Of a DNA stretch of 64,000 nucleotides, positions 1-8,182 are shown piece after piece (the first letter of the stretch is position 1; each line of letters begins with the position of its first letter). Origin of the DNA: Bacteroidales bacterium (GTDB lineage Bacteria; Bacteroidota; Bacteroidia; Bacteroidales; VadinHA17); the NCBI GenBank assembly GCA_017999895.1, contig JAGNKY010000008.1, positions 41,256 through 105,255 of the forward strand. Direction: 5' to 3'. The notes below the pieces were generated by a model. That model was given only the letters and a program-made list of their open reading frames with translations. It had not been told where the DNA came from and did not search any database. The translations under genes and the position numbers were made by a program.

Positions 1-626
1 AGCTTCTCCGACAACTTTTTTACTTTCTTAACAATCTTAAAAAGTTCGTTTCTATCGGCAAACTCGACATCTTCTTCCCCAAAATCGAGTTCCAGCTCGA
101 TAAGCGATACGAAATGAAGAAGTTCCTGCCTCAGATGAGCTATCTTTTCCGAAAATCCACCGCGCATCTGATTGATTGCAAGTTTATGCGATGCGCTGGA
201 AGAAGAAGCCACTAAATCGGCCACTGCCTCAGCCTGCGATAAATCCATCTTTCCGTTCATAAAAGCACGCATCGTAAACTCGCCCGGACGAGCCGAAACA
301 GCCCCGTTACGGATAAGCAATTCAATAATCCTTTTTATGATATATGATGAAGCATGGCATGATATCTCAACTGAATCCTCGCCGGTGTAGGAGTGAGGCT
401 CACGGAAAATACTTACCAGAACATCATCAATTATTTCATTGCCGTCATACACCTCGCCATAAACAATGGAATATCCCAATTTACTCGACGGTATATTTTT
501 TTTGTCTGCCGGCTGAAAAACCTTTTCGCATATCTCGAAGCTTCTTGGCCCACTCATTCTCACAACTGCAATTGCACCACCAAGAGCTGTTGCAGGGGCA
601 CAAATAGTTTCTTCTTTTCTTATCAT
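1..626 (-). CDS. mnmE: tRNA modification GTPase MnmE (3' part outside window)
   Basis: The N-terminal ~208 codons are present, and the gene runs off the left edge. MnmE works with MnmG to build the 5-carboxymethylaminomethyl group on U34 of certain tRNAs, using a GTPase and a folate-binding domain. The translation starts MIRKEETICAPATALGGAIA and contains PGEFTMRAFMNGKMDL and SQAEAVADL, hallmarks of the TrmE N-terminal folate-binding domain and the start of the helical domain. The G domain would lie beyond position 1. The start ATG is complementary to 624-626 and is the natural family start. The forward-strand ORFs in this interval are antisense shadows. Confidence 0.93.
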   Translation of the reverse strand, partial: MIRKEETICAPATALGGAIAVVRMSGPRSFEICEKVFQPADKKNIPSSKLGYSIVYGEVYDGNEIIDDVLVSIFREPHSYTGEDSVEISCHASSYIIKRIIELLIRNGAVSARPGEFTMRAFMNGKMDLSQAEAVADLVASSSSASHKLAINQMRGGFSEKIAHLRQELLHFVSLIELELDFGEEDVEFADRNELFKIVKKVKKLSEK

Positions 627-661
627 TATAATTGTTACTATGAATGTAATTGTTACTACTA

Positions 662-712
662 ATACAAAATTATGAACTTAATTCGATCTCTTTATACAAA
701 ATTATGAACTTA
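662..712. repeat. 19-bp exact direct repeat
   Basis: The sequence atacaaaattatgaactta occurs at 662-680 and again at 694-712, separated by 13 bp (period 32). It lies 36-86 bp upstream of the mnmE start codon, so it could be a duplicated regulator site or a local slippage duplication. Function is unknown. Confidence 0.55.
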
Positions 713-1001
713 TGCTAACTTGAGAACAGGCTTCTTAAGTTATTTGTTCCATTTTCCTCCGATTTACTGGCAGCAAAGAGACATCCATGTAACATAATTT
801 ATCGAATATATGACGAGAATAAAGAAAGTGATTATGCCGGAGAAGAGAGTCCTTAATAATCCCAGCGATTAGATTAATTCTGGAATTAACATTGCGAATA
901 GCTATTATGAGTCTTTTGCTTATACTTGTTTTTATATGGGTCATAATTCATGCGTATGTCTCCTATTATAATGTCTAAAAACCGACTAAATCAAAAACAT
1001 A

Positions 1002-1009
1002 TATATTTG
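1002..1009 (+). promoter_or_regulatory. candidate -7 promoter element of fabG
   Basis: TATATTTG matches the Bacteroidetes sigma-ABfr -7 consensus TAnnTTTG and sits 16 bp before the fabG ATG. That would give a very short leader. No convincing -33 TTG partner is visible, so this is a candidate only. Confidence 0.4.
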
Positions 1010-1025
1010 CAAAAAAAAATAAACC

Positions 1026-1772
1026 ATGAAGCTTCTTGAAGGAAAAACAGCTCTTGTAACCGGAGCATCCCGTGGAATAGGAAAAGCAATTGCTCTCCTG
1101 TTCGGACAGGAAGGTGCTGATATTGCAATTACCAACATAGCCGATGACGATGAATTCAAGACAGCGGTAAAGGAAATAGAATCCACTGGCATAAAATCTA
1201 AGGGTTATGTATTTAATGTTGCCAATTTTGCCGACTCTCAGAAATCTGTCGACGAAATAGTGAACGATTTCGGAAAAATTGATATTCTTGTCAATAACGC
1301 CGGAATAACACGCGACTCATTGCTTATGAGAATGACTGAGGAACAGTGGGATATGGTAATACAGGTTAATCTTAAGTCGGTCTTTAATCTTACAAAGGCT
1401 GTTATTATGCCGATGATTAAACAAAAAGGCGGTTCAATAATAAATATAAGTTCTGTTGTCGGTGTTTCCGGTAATGCCGGCCAGAGTAATTACTCAGCCT
1501 CAAAAGCCGGAATAATTGGATTTACAAAAAGTATTGCAAAAGAACTGGGCTCCCGTAATATTCGATGCAACGCTCTGGCCCCAGGCTTCATTATTACCGA
1601 TATGACCAGTAATCTTCCTGATAATGTCAAAAAAGAGTGGATTGAAAAAATACCTCTTAATCGTGGCGGAACGCCATGGGATGTAGCTTCTGCAGCATTG
1701 TTTCTTGCATCGGATATGTCATCTTATATCACAGGTCAAGTAATAAATATTTGTGGTGGTATGCTAACATAA
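1026..1772 (+). CDS. fabG: 3-oxoacyl-[acyl-carrier-protein] reductase (SDR family)
   Basis: This 248-aa classical short-chain dehydrogenase is predicted to reduce 3-oxoacyl-ACP to 3-hydroxyacyl-ACP with NADPH in cytoplasmic fatty-acid elongation. The cofactor motif TGASRGIG is at residues 12-19, the NNAG motif near 90-93, catalytic Ser at about 143, and the Tyr-x3-Lys pair at Y156 and K160 (YSASK). The C-terminal stretch with LAPGFI and ITGQVINICGGM is typical of FabG. The length matches the family (240-250 aa). It appears monocistronic, followed by a hairpin with a T-run. Other SDR reductases share these motifs, so substrate assignment rests on overall FabG likeness. Confidence 0.85.
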   Translation: MKLLEGKTALVTGASRGIGKAIALLFGQEGADIAITNIADDDEFKTAVKEIESTGIKSKGYVFNVANFADSQKSVDEIVNDFGKIDILVNNAGITRDSLLMRMTEEQWDMVIQVNLKSVFNLTKAVIMPMIKQKGGSIINISSVVGVSGNAGQSNYSASKAGIIGFTKSIAKELGSRNIRCNALAPGFIITDMTSNLPDNVKKEWIEKIPLNRGGTPWDVASAALFLASDMSSYITGQVINICGGMLT

Positions 1773-1799
1773 AATATTTTTTATTATCTTTACACCATC

Positions 1800-1887
1800 G
1801 CAGGACGCCTATCCTTTTAGCACGAGGAAATGCAGCGAGACATATTAATTCCACATAATCATTTTAAAAAGGCGTCCTGCTTTTTTT
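1800..1887 (+). terminator. long-loop hairpin plus T-run after fabG
   Basis: An 11-bp perfect inverted repeat (gcaggacgcct at 1800-1810, aggcgtcctgc at 1870-1880) is followed by seven T (1881-1887). The 59-nt loop is unusually long for an intrinsic terminator, so the segment may be a terminator enclosing another structured or small RNA. It starts 28 bp after the fabG stop. Confidence 0.6.
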
Positions 1888-1930
1888 ATTTCTTTTTGTT
1901 ATTGTTATTTTTGTTATTTTCTAATACTAT

Positions 1931-3157
1931 ATGCAAAATACAATTTATATACTTCTAATGCTTATACCATTAGCTGGGTATATTACTGAAAGCTATCTTA
2001 GTTACCTTAATATGAAAATGTGGTCACCGGAAGTTCCATTACAGCTAAAAGGAATATGTGACGAAAAAGAATACCGTAAAATCCAGTTTTATAACCGTGA
2101 CAGTAGCAAACTTTCATTTTGGTCGTCAACACTTAACATTATCCTTTTGCTTGTTATGATAGCTACGGGTGGTTTTGCATTATTAGACAGATTTGTAAGA
2201 ATTATTACAGTACAACCTGTTTATATGTCACTATTTTTTTTCGGAATATTAGGTCTGGCACTAGACATTATTAATATGCCATTCAACTGGTATGATAATT
2301 TTGTCATCGAAAAAAAATATGGCTTAAATACCATGTCGTACAAGACTTTTATTAACGATCACTTGAAATCGTGGCTGCTGGCATTATTAATAGGTGCACC
2401 TGTTCTCGCCCTTATCACCTGGGTTTATTATAAAACAGGTAAGATGTTCTGGATTTATGCATGGATACTTATAACAATATTTACAATCTTTATAAATCTT
2501 TTCTATTCTGAGTTAATTGTGCCTCTTTTTAATAAACAAACTCCTCTTGAGTCGGGCTCTTTACGCGATAAAATTGAAAACTTTGCCAACAAAACAGGCT
2601 TTAAACTGAAAAATATTTATGTAATAGATGGCTCGAAACGAAGTACTAGAGCAAATGCATATTTTTCAGGTCTGGGGTCAAGGATAAGAATAGTATTATA
2701 CGATACATTAATTAAAGAACTTACAGAAGAGGAAATAGTTGCGGTCCTTGCACATGAAATAGGACACTACAGAAAGAAACATGTTTTATGGAGTATTATA
2801 ATATCAATAATTGTAACTGGACTTATGTTGTTTTTATTCTCATTTGTTGTTGACAATCCTCAATTTTCAAAAGCTCTAAGAGTTGAAGATGCAAATTTTC
2901 ATATTGGTCTGGTTGTTTTCGGGATTCTTTATAGTCCGTTAGCACTTGTTATCGGACTATTTTCTAATTATATCTCGAGAAAAAGCGAATACGAAGCCGA
3001 CAGGTTTGTAAAGGAAAATTATGACGGGAAGATACTTGCATCAGCACTTAAAAAGTTGTCGCTTAAAAATTTAGATAATATGGTTACGCATCCTTTATAC
3101 GTATTCTTTCATTATTCCCATCCGCCACTATTAAACAGACTGGAAAGAGTGGAATAA
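1931..3157 (+). CDS. M48 family (Ste24/CAAX protease-like) membrane metallopeptidase
   Basis: This 408-aa integral membrane zinc protease resembles the Ste24 CAAX prenyl protease group. The zinc motif HEIGH is at residues 275-279, and the third ligand is probably E355 in the SEYEAD segment. Several hydrophobic helices precede and follow the catalytic site (for example about 65-85, 97-115, 148-166, 174-192, 285-307 and 325-346). In bacteria, where prenylated CAAX substrates are absent, such proteins are generally thought to act in membrane protein quality control; the substrate here is unknown. It stands alone between the fabG terminator and tRNA-Thr. Confidence 0.85.
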   Translation: MQNTIYILLMLIPLAGYITESYLSYLNMKMWSPEVPLQLKGICDEKEYRKIQFYNRDSSKLSFWSSTLNIILLLVMIATGGFALLDRFVRIITVQPVYMSLFFFGILGLALDIINMPFNWYDNFVIEKKYGLNTMSYKTFINDHLKSWLLALLIGAPVLALITWVYYKTGKMFWIYAWILITIFTIFINLFYSELIVPLFNKQTPLESGSLRDKIENFANKTGFKLKNIYVIDGSKRSTRANAYFSGLGSRIRIVLYDTLIKELTEEEIVAVLAHEIGHYRKKHVLWSIIISIIVTGLMLFLFSFVVDNPQFSKALRVEDANFHIGLVVFGILYSPLALVIGLFSNYISRKSEYEADRFVKENYDGKILASALKKLSLKNLDNMVTHPLYVFFHYSHPPLLNRLERVE

Positions 3158-3162
3158 TTTTC

Positions 3163-3170
3163 TATATTTG
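3163..3170 (+). promoter_or_regulatory. candidate -7 promoter element of tRNA-Thr
   Basis: TATATTTG (TAnnTTTG consensus) lies 10 bp before the mature 5' end of tRNA-Thr and just after the protease stop codon. This is the expected spacing for a short-leader tRNA promoter. Confidence 0.4.
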
Positions 3171-3180
3171 AGCCTCACAA

Positions 3181-3252
3181 GCCTCCTTAGCTCAGTGGTA
3201 GAGCAGCTCACTCGTAATGAGCAGGTCGTGGGTTCAAGTCCCATGGGAGGCT
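3181..3252 (+). tRNA. tRNA-Thr (anticodon CGT)
   Basis: The cloverleaf folds well. The acceptor is gcctcct/gggaggc (one G-T pair), the D-arm is gctcagtggtagagc, the anticodon stem is gctca/tgagc around loop ctcgtaa (anticodon CGT, codon ACG), and the T-arm is gtggg-ttcaagt-cccat. The discriminator is T and CCA is not encoded. Confidence 0.93.
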
Positions 3253-3343
3253 CAAAGATATGTTCAATTATGGATTGCAGATTTTGCATTTTGCAAGAAA
3301 GAAGGAATTTTTATCGGGTTTAAAAGAAAAAGCATAATTTTTT

Positions 3344-3351
3344 TAATTTTG
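3344..3351 (+). promoter_or_regulatory. candidate -7 promoter element of the tRNA-Gly region
   Basis: TAATTTTG (TAnnTTTG) ends 20 bp before the first truncated tRNA-Gly copy at 3372. If it is the promoter, the truncated copies and the intact tRNA-Gly would lie on one primary transcript. The gap to the true tRNA is 144 bp. Confidence 0.35.
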
Positions 3352-3371
3352 TTACGGAAACAATTCAAATT

Positions 3372-3495
3372 GCGGGAATAGCTCAGTTGGTAGTCCGCCA
3401 TCCGGCGGATCCCAAGCTGAGGCCAATATATAAGCGGGAATAGCTCAGTTGGTAGTCCGCCATCCGGCGGATCCCAAGCTGAGGCCAATATATAA
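3372..3495 (+). repeat. two tandem truncated tRNA-Gly copies carrying an inserted palindrome
   Basis: Two identical 62-bp units (3372-3433 and 3434-3495) directly precede the intact tRNA-Gly. Each has the first 22 nt of the tRNA (through the D-loop), then an 18-nt palindromic block (tccgccatccggcggatc) replacing 12 tRNA nucleotides, then 11 nt of the anticodon-arm 3' side (ccaagctgagg), then an 11-nt spacer (ccaatatataa). The T-arm and 3' acceptor strand are absent, so neither unit can make a normal tRNA. They are perfect copies, indicating recent tandem duplication or selection. An assembly artefact cannot be excluded. Confidence 0.9.
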
Positions 3496-3568
3496 GCGGG
3501 AATAGCTCAGTTGGTAGAGCATCAGCTTCCCAAGCTGAGGGTCGCGGGTTCGAATCCCGTTTCCCGCT
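3496..3568 (+). tRNA. tRNA-Gly (anticodon CCC)
   Basis: The acceptor is gcgggaa/ttcccgc (7 perfect pairs) and the D-arm is gctcagttggtagagc. The anticodon stem is tcagc/gctga around loop ttcccaa (anticodon CCC, codon GGG). The T-arm is gcggg-ttcgaat-cccgt and the discriminator is T; CCA is not encoded. Two broken copies of its 5' half lie immediately upstream. Confidence 0.93.
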
Positions 3569-3820
3569 CTTACCCTCCGAAGCTTTCTTTGACCTCCGAA
3601 TCTTTAGCGTTGGAAGTAGCGTAGGAAGTAGGTGAGGGAAGTATCAGCCGGAAATAGTAAAGAAATACTGGCAGAGTTAGAATTGGAGAGCGTTAAATTT
3701 TGGAGATTCTGAAATGTTTGACAACTATTTAGAAAATAAAACCTATTCCCCCACAAATATTACAATATAATACTTTTTTAATTTTAAAAACATTTTTCTC
3801 TGATATAATAAAATAGTAAG

Positions 3821-5062
3821 ATGAATGCCCAGATAATAAATATTGGAGATGAGCTTCTTATAGGCCAGACTGTAAATACAAACGCTGCATATATTGGTGC
3901 CGAATTAAGCAAGATAGGTTTTGACATTTGTCAGATCACAATAATACCTGACAGGCGTGAAAATATTCTTAAAGCACTTTCCGAAGTAATAGGCAAATCG
4001 GATGTAGTATTAGTTACAGGTGGTCTTGGACCAACCAGCGATGATATTACAAAGCAGACTGTATGTGAGTTTTTTAATACTGTCCTGTTAACTAATATGG
4101 AAGTTCTGTCAATGATTGAAATTATGGCGCAGCGTCGAAATTTTCGGATGAATGAGAAACTCCGCAGTCAGGCCGACGTACCGGCATCATGCAAAGTCCT
4201 TATTAATTCAGCCGGCACAGCACCGGGAATGTGGTTTGAAAAAGAAGGCACGATTTTCGTATTTATGCCAGGTGTTCCCCTCGAGATGAAATATATAATG
4301 AATGAACATGTGATTCCGGAACTTAAGAGAAGATTCAGTTCAATGATTATAATACACAAAAATATAATGACTTATGGAACCTATGAAGCAAAACTAGCTG
4401 AATTACTTGAAGGGTTTGAAGCTGAGCTTCCGTCAAATATTAAACTTGCATATTTACCTTCATTTGGAGTAATAAAACTTCGTCTTACGGGATCAGGCAA
4501 TGATAAATCAAAACTTGAAAAAGAGATAGAAGAACAGGTAAAAAAACTTTATAATATAATCCCTGAATACATTTATGGAGAAGATGAGGAACAACTCGAA
4601 GAGGTTGTAGGAAGATTATTAAAGAAAAAAGGTCATAAATTATGCACTGCGGAAAGTTGTACAGGAGGAAGAATTGCCCAGATGATTACAAGTGTTCCAG
4701 GTAGTTCAGCCTATTATAAAGGCTCGGTAATAGCTTATGATAATACTGTAAAAACGAATTTACTGAATGTAAATGAATCAACAATTGAAAACTTTGGAGC
4801 AGTAAGCTGTGAAACTGCTGAAGAAATGGCACGTGGGGTACTCGAGCTATTTGGATGCAATTTTGCCGTTGCAACTACAGGAATAGCCGGACCTGACGGA
4901 GGAACTACGGAAAAACCTGTTGGAACTGTATGGATTGCTGTGGCAACGCCTGAAAAAATAACTTCCGAGAAATTTCAGTTTACAAACGATAGAGTGACAA
5001 ACATAACAAGATTTTCCCTTTCTGCCCTTAATTTATTACGCCTTAGAGTTATAAACAGCTGA
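3821..5062 (+). CDS. cinA: CinA family protein (nicotinamide-nucleotide amidase)
   Basis: This 413-aa two-domain protein has an N-terminal MoCF-like (COG1058) domain with the start motif NIGDELLIGQTVNTN and the VTGGLGPTSDD loop near 65-75. The C-terminal PncC-type amidase domain starts with AESCTGGR (about 277-284) and ends with GIAGPDGGTTEKPVGTV. Known CinA proteins deamidate NMN to NaMN and can hydrolyse ADP-ribose, acting in pyridine nucleotide salvage. The length is typical. The start is the first ATG of the conserved domain. The gene is separated from rpmB by 121 bp. Confidence 0.93.
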   Translation: MNAQIINIGDELLIGQTVNTNAAYIGAELSKIGFDICQITIIPDRRENILKALSEVIGKSDVVLVTGGLGPTSDDITKQTVCEFFNTVLLTNMEVLSMIEIMAQRRNFRMNEKLRSQADVPASCKVLINSAGTAPGMWFEKEGTIFVFMPGVPLEMKYIMNEHVIPELKRRFSSMIIIHKNIMTYGTYEAKLAELLEGFEAELPSNIKLAYLPSFGVIKLRLTGSGNDKSKLEKEIEEQVKKLYNIIPEYIYGEDEEQLEEVVGRLLKKKGHKLCTAESCTGGRIAQMITSVPGSSAYYKGSVIAYDNTVKTNLLNVNESTIENFGAVSCETAEEMARGVLELFGCNFAVATTGIAGPDGGTTEKPVGTVWIAVATPEKITSEKFQFTNDRVTNITRFSLSALNLLRLRVINS

Positions 5063-5183
5063 TAAGATCAAAACTTTGTTAAAAAATTATTTAATTATTT
5101 GTATAATAAAATAAAAATGATGAAATTTGCACTTCAATTATTCAAAACAAATTTTAAGTCAAAAAATTTATAAATAAAGGAGA

Positions 5184-5432
5184 ATGGCACGTGTTTGTCA
5201 GATAACAGGCAAAAAGGCATTGAAAGGAAGTAATGTTTCCCATTCAAAGAGAAGAACGAATAGAAAATTTTATCCAAATCTTTTTGAGAAAAAATATTTT
5301 ATTCCAGAGGAGAATAGATGGATTAAACTTAGAGTGTCGGCTGCAGGCATGCGTCTTATCGACAAAAAAGGAATTTCAGAAGCTCTGAAGGAGGCAAAAG
5401 AAAAAGGATTGGTACTTAAGATTAATAAATAA
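5184..5432 (+). CDS. rpmB: 50S ribosomal protein L28
   Basis: This 82-aa protein starts [13 protein letters not shown] and carries the [19 protein letters not shown] segment diagnostic of L28, a small protein of the large ribosomal subunit. It heads a tight operon with rpmG (4-bp gap) and the DUF4295 gene (9-bp gap), the conserved Bacteroidetes order. The sequence aaggag ends one base before the ATG, too close to be a normal Shine-Dalgarno. Confidence 0.96.
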   Translation: MARVCQITGKKALKGSNVSHSKRRTNRKFYPNLFEKKYFIPEENRWIKLRVSAAGMRLIDKKGISEALKEAKEKGLVLKINK

Positions 5433-5436
5433 AAAC

Positions 5437-5625
5437 ATGTCTAAGAAATCTAAAGGGAACAGGCAACAGATCATTCTTGAATGTACTGAGCACAAAGAAA
5501 GTGGTTTACCAGGCACATCCAGGTATATAACTACTAAAAACAAAAAGAATACACCTGATCGTCTTGAGAGAAGGAAATATAATCCTATTCTTAAAAGACA
5601 CACTATTCATAAAGAAATAAAATAA
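5437..5625 (+). CDS. rpmG: 50S ribosomal protein L33
   Basis: This 62-aa L33 protein contains the ECTEHKESG and [18 protein letters not shown] segments, with the C-terminal [15 protein letters not shown] tail. Of the usual zinc-ribbon cysteines only one is left (in LECT), so this is a zinc-independent (C-minus) L33. It lies 4 bp after rpmB and is surely co-transcribed with it. Confidence 0.95.
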   Translation: MSKKSKGNRQQIILECTEHKESGLPGTSRYITTKNKKNTPDRLERRKYNPILKRHTIHKEIK

Positions 5626-5634
5626 TACTTAATT

Positions 5635-5790
5635 ATGGCAAAGAAAGTTATTGCATCATTGAAGACCGGGGCGGGGAGAAACTTTACCAAGTGCATAAAA
5701 ATGGTTAAGTCGGAAAAAACCGGTGCCTATATTTTTAAAGAGGCGATCGTTAATAACGATCACATCAAAGATTTCTTCAATAAGAATTAA
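5635..5790 (+). CDS. DUF4295 family small protein
   Basis: This 51-aa basic protein starts MAKKVIASLKTGAGRNFTKC and ends IKDFFNKN. It matches the DUF4295 family, which in Bacteroidetes is regularly encoded immediately after L28 and L33. Position and composition suggest a ribosome-associated role, but no function is established. It begins 9 bp after the rpmG stop and is followed by a strong terminator, so it closes the ribosomal operon. Confidence 0.88.
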   Translation: MAKKVIASLKTGAGRNFTKCIKMVKSEKTGAYIFKEAIVNNDHIKDFFNKN

Positions 5791-5811
5791 TTATTTATCT
5801 TAATATTTAGG

Positions 5812-5844
5812 AAAGCTTTCTTCCTTAAGAAGAGGGCTTTTTTT
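5812..5844 (+). terminator. intrinsic terminator of the rpmB-rpmG-DUF4295 operon
   Basis: A 12-bp stem with two G-T pairs (5812-5823 with 5829-5840), a 5-nt loop (cttaa) and a T-run to 5844 lie 21 bp after the DUF4295 stop. It separates the ribosomal operon from ftsY. Confidence 0.85.
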
Positions 5845-5874
5845 ATCGTTTAAAATATCAGAATTGATTACTGA

Positions 5875-6825
5875 ATGTCGTTATTAGGATTTTTTGATAA
5901 ATCGGAAAAAGAAAATTTAAGAAAAGGACTTGAAAAAACCCGTGAAAGTTTCTTTACTAAAATTACAAGAGCGATTGTGGGAAAGTCAAGCATTGATGAC
6001 GAGGTACTTGATAACCTCGAGGAAATTCTTGTTTCATCTGATGTGGGAGTTGAAACCACGCTGAGAATTATTGATCGGATTGAAAAAAGGGTTGCCAGAG
6101 AAAAATATCTGAATACTATTGAACTGAATAATATACTAAGAGAAGAAATTGCATCTCTTCTCGAAGAGAATAAAATAACACAAGCCTCCGACTTTATATC
6201 TCCGCTCCCAGCAAAACCTTATGTGATCCTTGTAGTAGGTGTTAATGGCTCAGGTAAAACAACTACAATAGGGAAACTTGCCTGGCATTATAAAAATGCT
6301 GGTAAGAAAGTTTTACTTGGGGCTGCCGATACATTTCGAGCCGCAGCCATCGAACAATTGACAATATGGGCTAATAGAGCCAATGTGCCAATTATAAAGC
6401 AGCAAATGGGCTCTGACCCTGCCTCAGTGGCATACGATACGCTTAAATCGGCAATTTCGTCAGGAATCGATGTCGTAATTATTGATACAGCTGGGCGACT
6501 TCATAATAAAATCAATCTAATGAACGAACTTGCCAAAATAAGACGAGTTCTTGAAAAACTCATGCCTGATGCACCACATGAAGTGCTGCTTGTATTGGAT
6601 GGGTCAACCGGACAAAATGCGTTTGAACAGGCAAAACAATTCACTTCATTCACAGGAATTACAGCACTGGCAGTTACAAAATTAGATGGAACTGCAAAAG
6701 GAGGTGTGGTACTTGGAATCTCAGACCAGCTTAAAATACCCGTTAAATATATTGGTACTGGCGAAAAAATTGAAGATTTACAGATTTTTGACCGTCACGA
6801 ATTTGTTGAATCCCTCTTCTCATGA
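5875..6825 (+). CDS. ftsY: signal recognition particle receptor FtsY
   Basis: This 316-aa SRP-type GTPase has an N-domain helical bundle (about 1-110), the P-loop GVNGSGKTTT at 122-131, the DTFRAAAIEQL insertion-box motif near 152-162, DTAGR at 204-208 and TKLDG at 268-272. It docks ribosome-SRP complexes to the Sec translocon at the inner membrane. It lacks the long acidic A-domain of the E. coli protein, as is usual in this phylum. rimO follows after 34 bp and probably shares its transcript. Confidence 0.96.
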   Translation: MSLLGFFDKSEKENLRKGLEKTRESFFTKITRAIVGKSSIDDEVLDNLEEILVSSDVGVETTLRIIDRIEKRVAREKYLNTIELNNILREEIASLLEENKITQASDFISPLPAKPYVILVVGVNGSGKTTTIGKLAWHYKNAGKKVLLGAADTFRAAAIEQLTIWANRANVPIIKQQMGSDPASVAYDTLKSAISSGIDVVIIDTAGRLHNKINLMNELAKIRRVLEKLMPDAPHEVLLVLDGSTGQNAFEQAKQFTSFTGITALAVTKLDGTAKGGVVLGISDQLKIPVKYIGTGEKIEDLQIFDRHEFVESLFS

Positions 6826-6859
6826 GTTTTTTTGTTGTTCTTCCCGTTATTCATTATAT

Positions 6860-8182
6860 ATGGAATCAAAAAAAGTAAACGTTGTTACTATGGGTTGTCC
6901 AAAGAACATCGTCGATTCCGAAATTCTCCTTAAACAACTACAATCGGCCGGATACATTATTACTCACGATGATTATGAAACATCATCTGATATCGTTATT
7001 ATCAATACTTGTGGTTTTATTAACGATGCAAAGGAAGAGAGCATCGATATGATTTTAAAATTTGCAGATGCAAAAAAAAGAGGACTGATTAGCAGGTTAT
7101 ATGTTATCGGTTGTCTATCACAGAAATATCCGAATGAATTGAAAAAAGAAATACCTGAAGTCGACCAGTTCTTCGGAGTAAACAGTATTAAACCCTTGTT
7201 AAGTGAGTTAGGAAGCAGGACTAAAGAAGATTTACTTATCGACCGCATCCTTACTGGTCCTGCCCATTATGCATATCTTAAAATATCTGATGGGTGTAAT
7301 CGTTCCTGTGCATTCTGCTCCATTCCATGTATACGAGGTAAGCACATATCAAAAAGTATTGAGACTATTCTTCGGGAAGCATCTGTTCTTGAAAAAAAAG
7401 GGGTAAAAGAACTTATTCTTGTAGCTCAGGATTTAAACTATTATGGTATAGACATTTATAGAAAAAGAATGCTTGGTACACTTATAAAAAAGATTGCAGC
7501 GGAAAATTCTTTCGAATGGATAAGATTACAGTATCTATATCCAACCGGACTCTCTGAGTCACTTCTATATAACATTAAAGACAACAATAAAATATGCAAG
7601 TATATTGATATTCCTTTGCAACATATAACCGACAGGATGCTGAAAAAAATGAAACGAGGTTATTCAAAACGTTACGTTGAAAAACTTATTACCCGGATAA
7701 AGGAAATAATGCCCGATGCTGTGATACGCACAACGCTAATAACTGGACATCCAGGTGAAACAAGTGAAGATTTCATTGCTCTGAGAGATTTCGTAAAGGA
7801 GTTCCAGTTCGATCGCCTTGGGGTATTCAAATATTCACATGAAGAGGGGACTTATGCCGGAATTAACTATACTGATGATATACCGGATGAGGAAAAAGAA
7901 GCAAGAGCTTCAGAAATAATGGAAATACAACAGAAAATATCTTTGAAAAAGAATATGCTCAAAGTAGGCAGTACTTTCAAGGTGCTGATAGATAGGAATG
8001 AAGGAGGATATTTTATTGGCAGAACAGAATATGACAGCCCGGATGTAGATCAGGAAGTTTTGATTGAAGATAAATATGATTTACATCCGGGACTATTCTA
8101 TAACATAAAAATAACTTCTGCTGCAGAATTCGATCTTTATGGAATACCTTATGAAATGTGGCCATCCAACTCCGGAGATTGA
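6860..8182 (+). CDS. rimO: ribosomal protein S12 methylthiotransferase RimO
   Basis: This 440-aa radical-SAM methylthiotransferase modifies an aspartate of ribosomal protein S12. The N-terminal UPF0004 cluster cysteines are C13, C51 and C85. The radical-SAM CxxxCxxC is C146, C150 and C153 (GCNRSCAFCSIP). A TRAM-like domain forms the C-terminus and the protein ends in DLYGIPYEMWP, typical of RimO rather than MiaB. The reading frame is open back into ftsY, but the conserved start (MESKKVNVVTMGCPKN) is the ATG at 6860. The stop codon abuts the clpC stop with no gap. Confidence 0.95.
   Translation: MESKKVNVVTMGCPKNIVDSEILLKQLQSAGYIITHDDYETSSDIVIINTCGFINDAKEESIDMILKFADAKKRGLISRLYVIGCLSQKYPNELKKEIPEVDQFFGVNSIKPLLSELGSRTKEDLLIDRILTGPAHYAYLKISDGCNRSCAFCSIPCIRGKHISKSIETILREASVLEKKGVKELILVAQDLNYYGIDIYRKRMLGTLIKKIAAENSFEWIRLQYLYPTGLSESLLYNIKDNNKICKYIDIPLQHITDRMLKKMKRGYSKRYVEKLITRIKEIMPDAVIRTTLITGHPGETSEDFIALRDFVKEFQFDRLGVFKYSHEEGTYAGINYTDDIPDEEKEARASEIMEIQQKISLKKNMLKVGSTFKVLIDRNEGGYFIGRTEYDSPDVDQEVLIEDKYDLHPGLFYNIKITSAAEFDLYGIPYEMWPSNSGD

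Larger units (their letters stand above)
627..1025. other. intergenic region, mnmE to fabG
   Basis: This 399-bp AT-rich gap between divergent genes must hold both promoters. It contains a 19-bp exact direct repeat (662-680 and 694-712) and a TAnnTTTG match just before fabG. A minus-strand ORF of 69 codons (735-944) has no recognisable family, signal peptide or motif, so I do not call it a gene. Nothing else is supported. Confidence 0.5.

Noticed and set aside
344..662. Two plus-strand ORFs over mnmE
   Set aside because: Antisense to a clear MnmE reading frame.
735..944. 69-codon minus-strand ORF before fabG
   Set aside because: No recognisable motif or homology cue; the length is within chance expectation for this composition.
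3372..3568. CRISPR-like interpretation of the 62-bp repeats
   Set aside because: Units are contiguous, without variable spacers, and derive from tRNA-Gly.
6686..6859. N-terminal extension of rimO into ftsY
   Set aside because: The 58 extra residues are an out-of-frame reading of ftsY; family similarity begins at the ATG at 6860.
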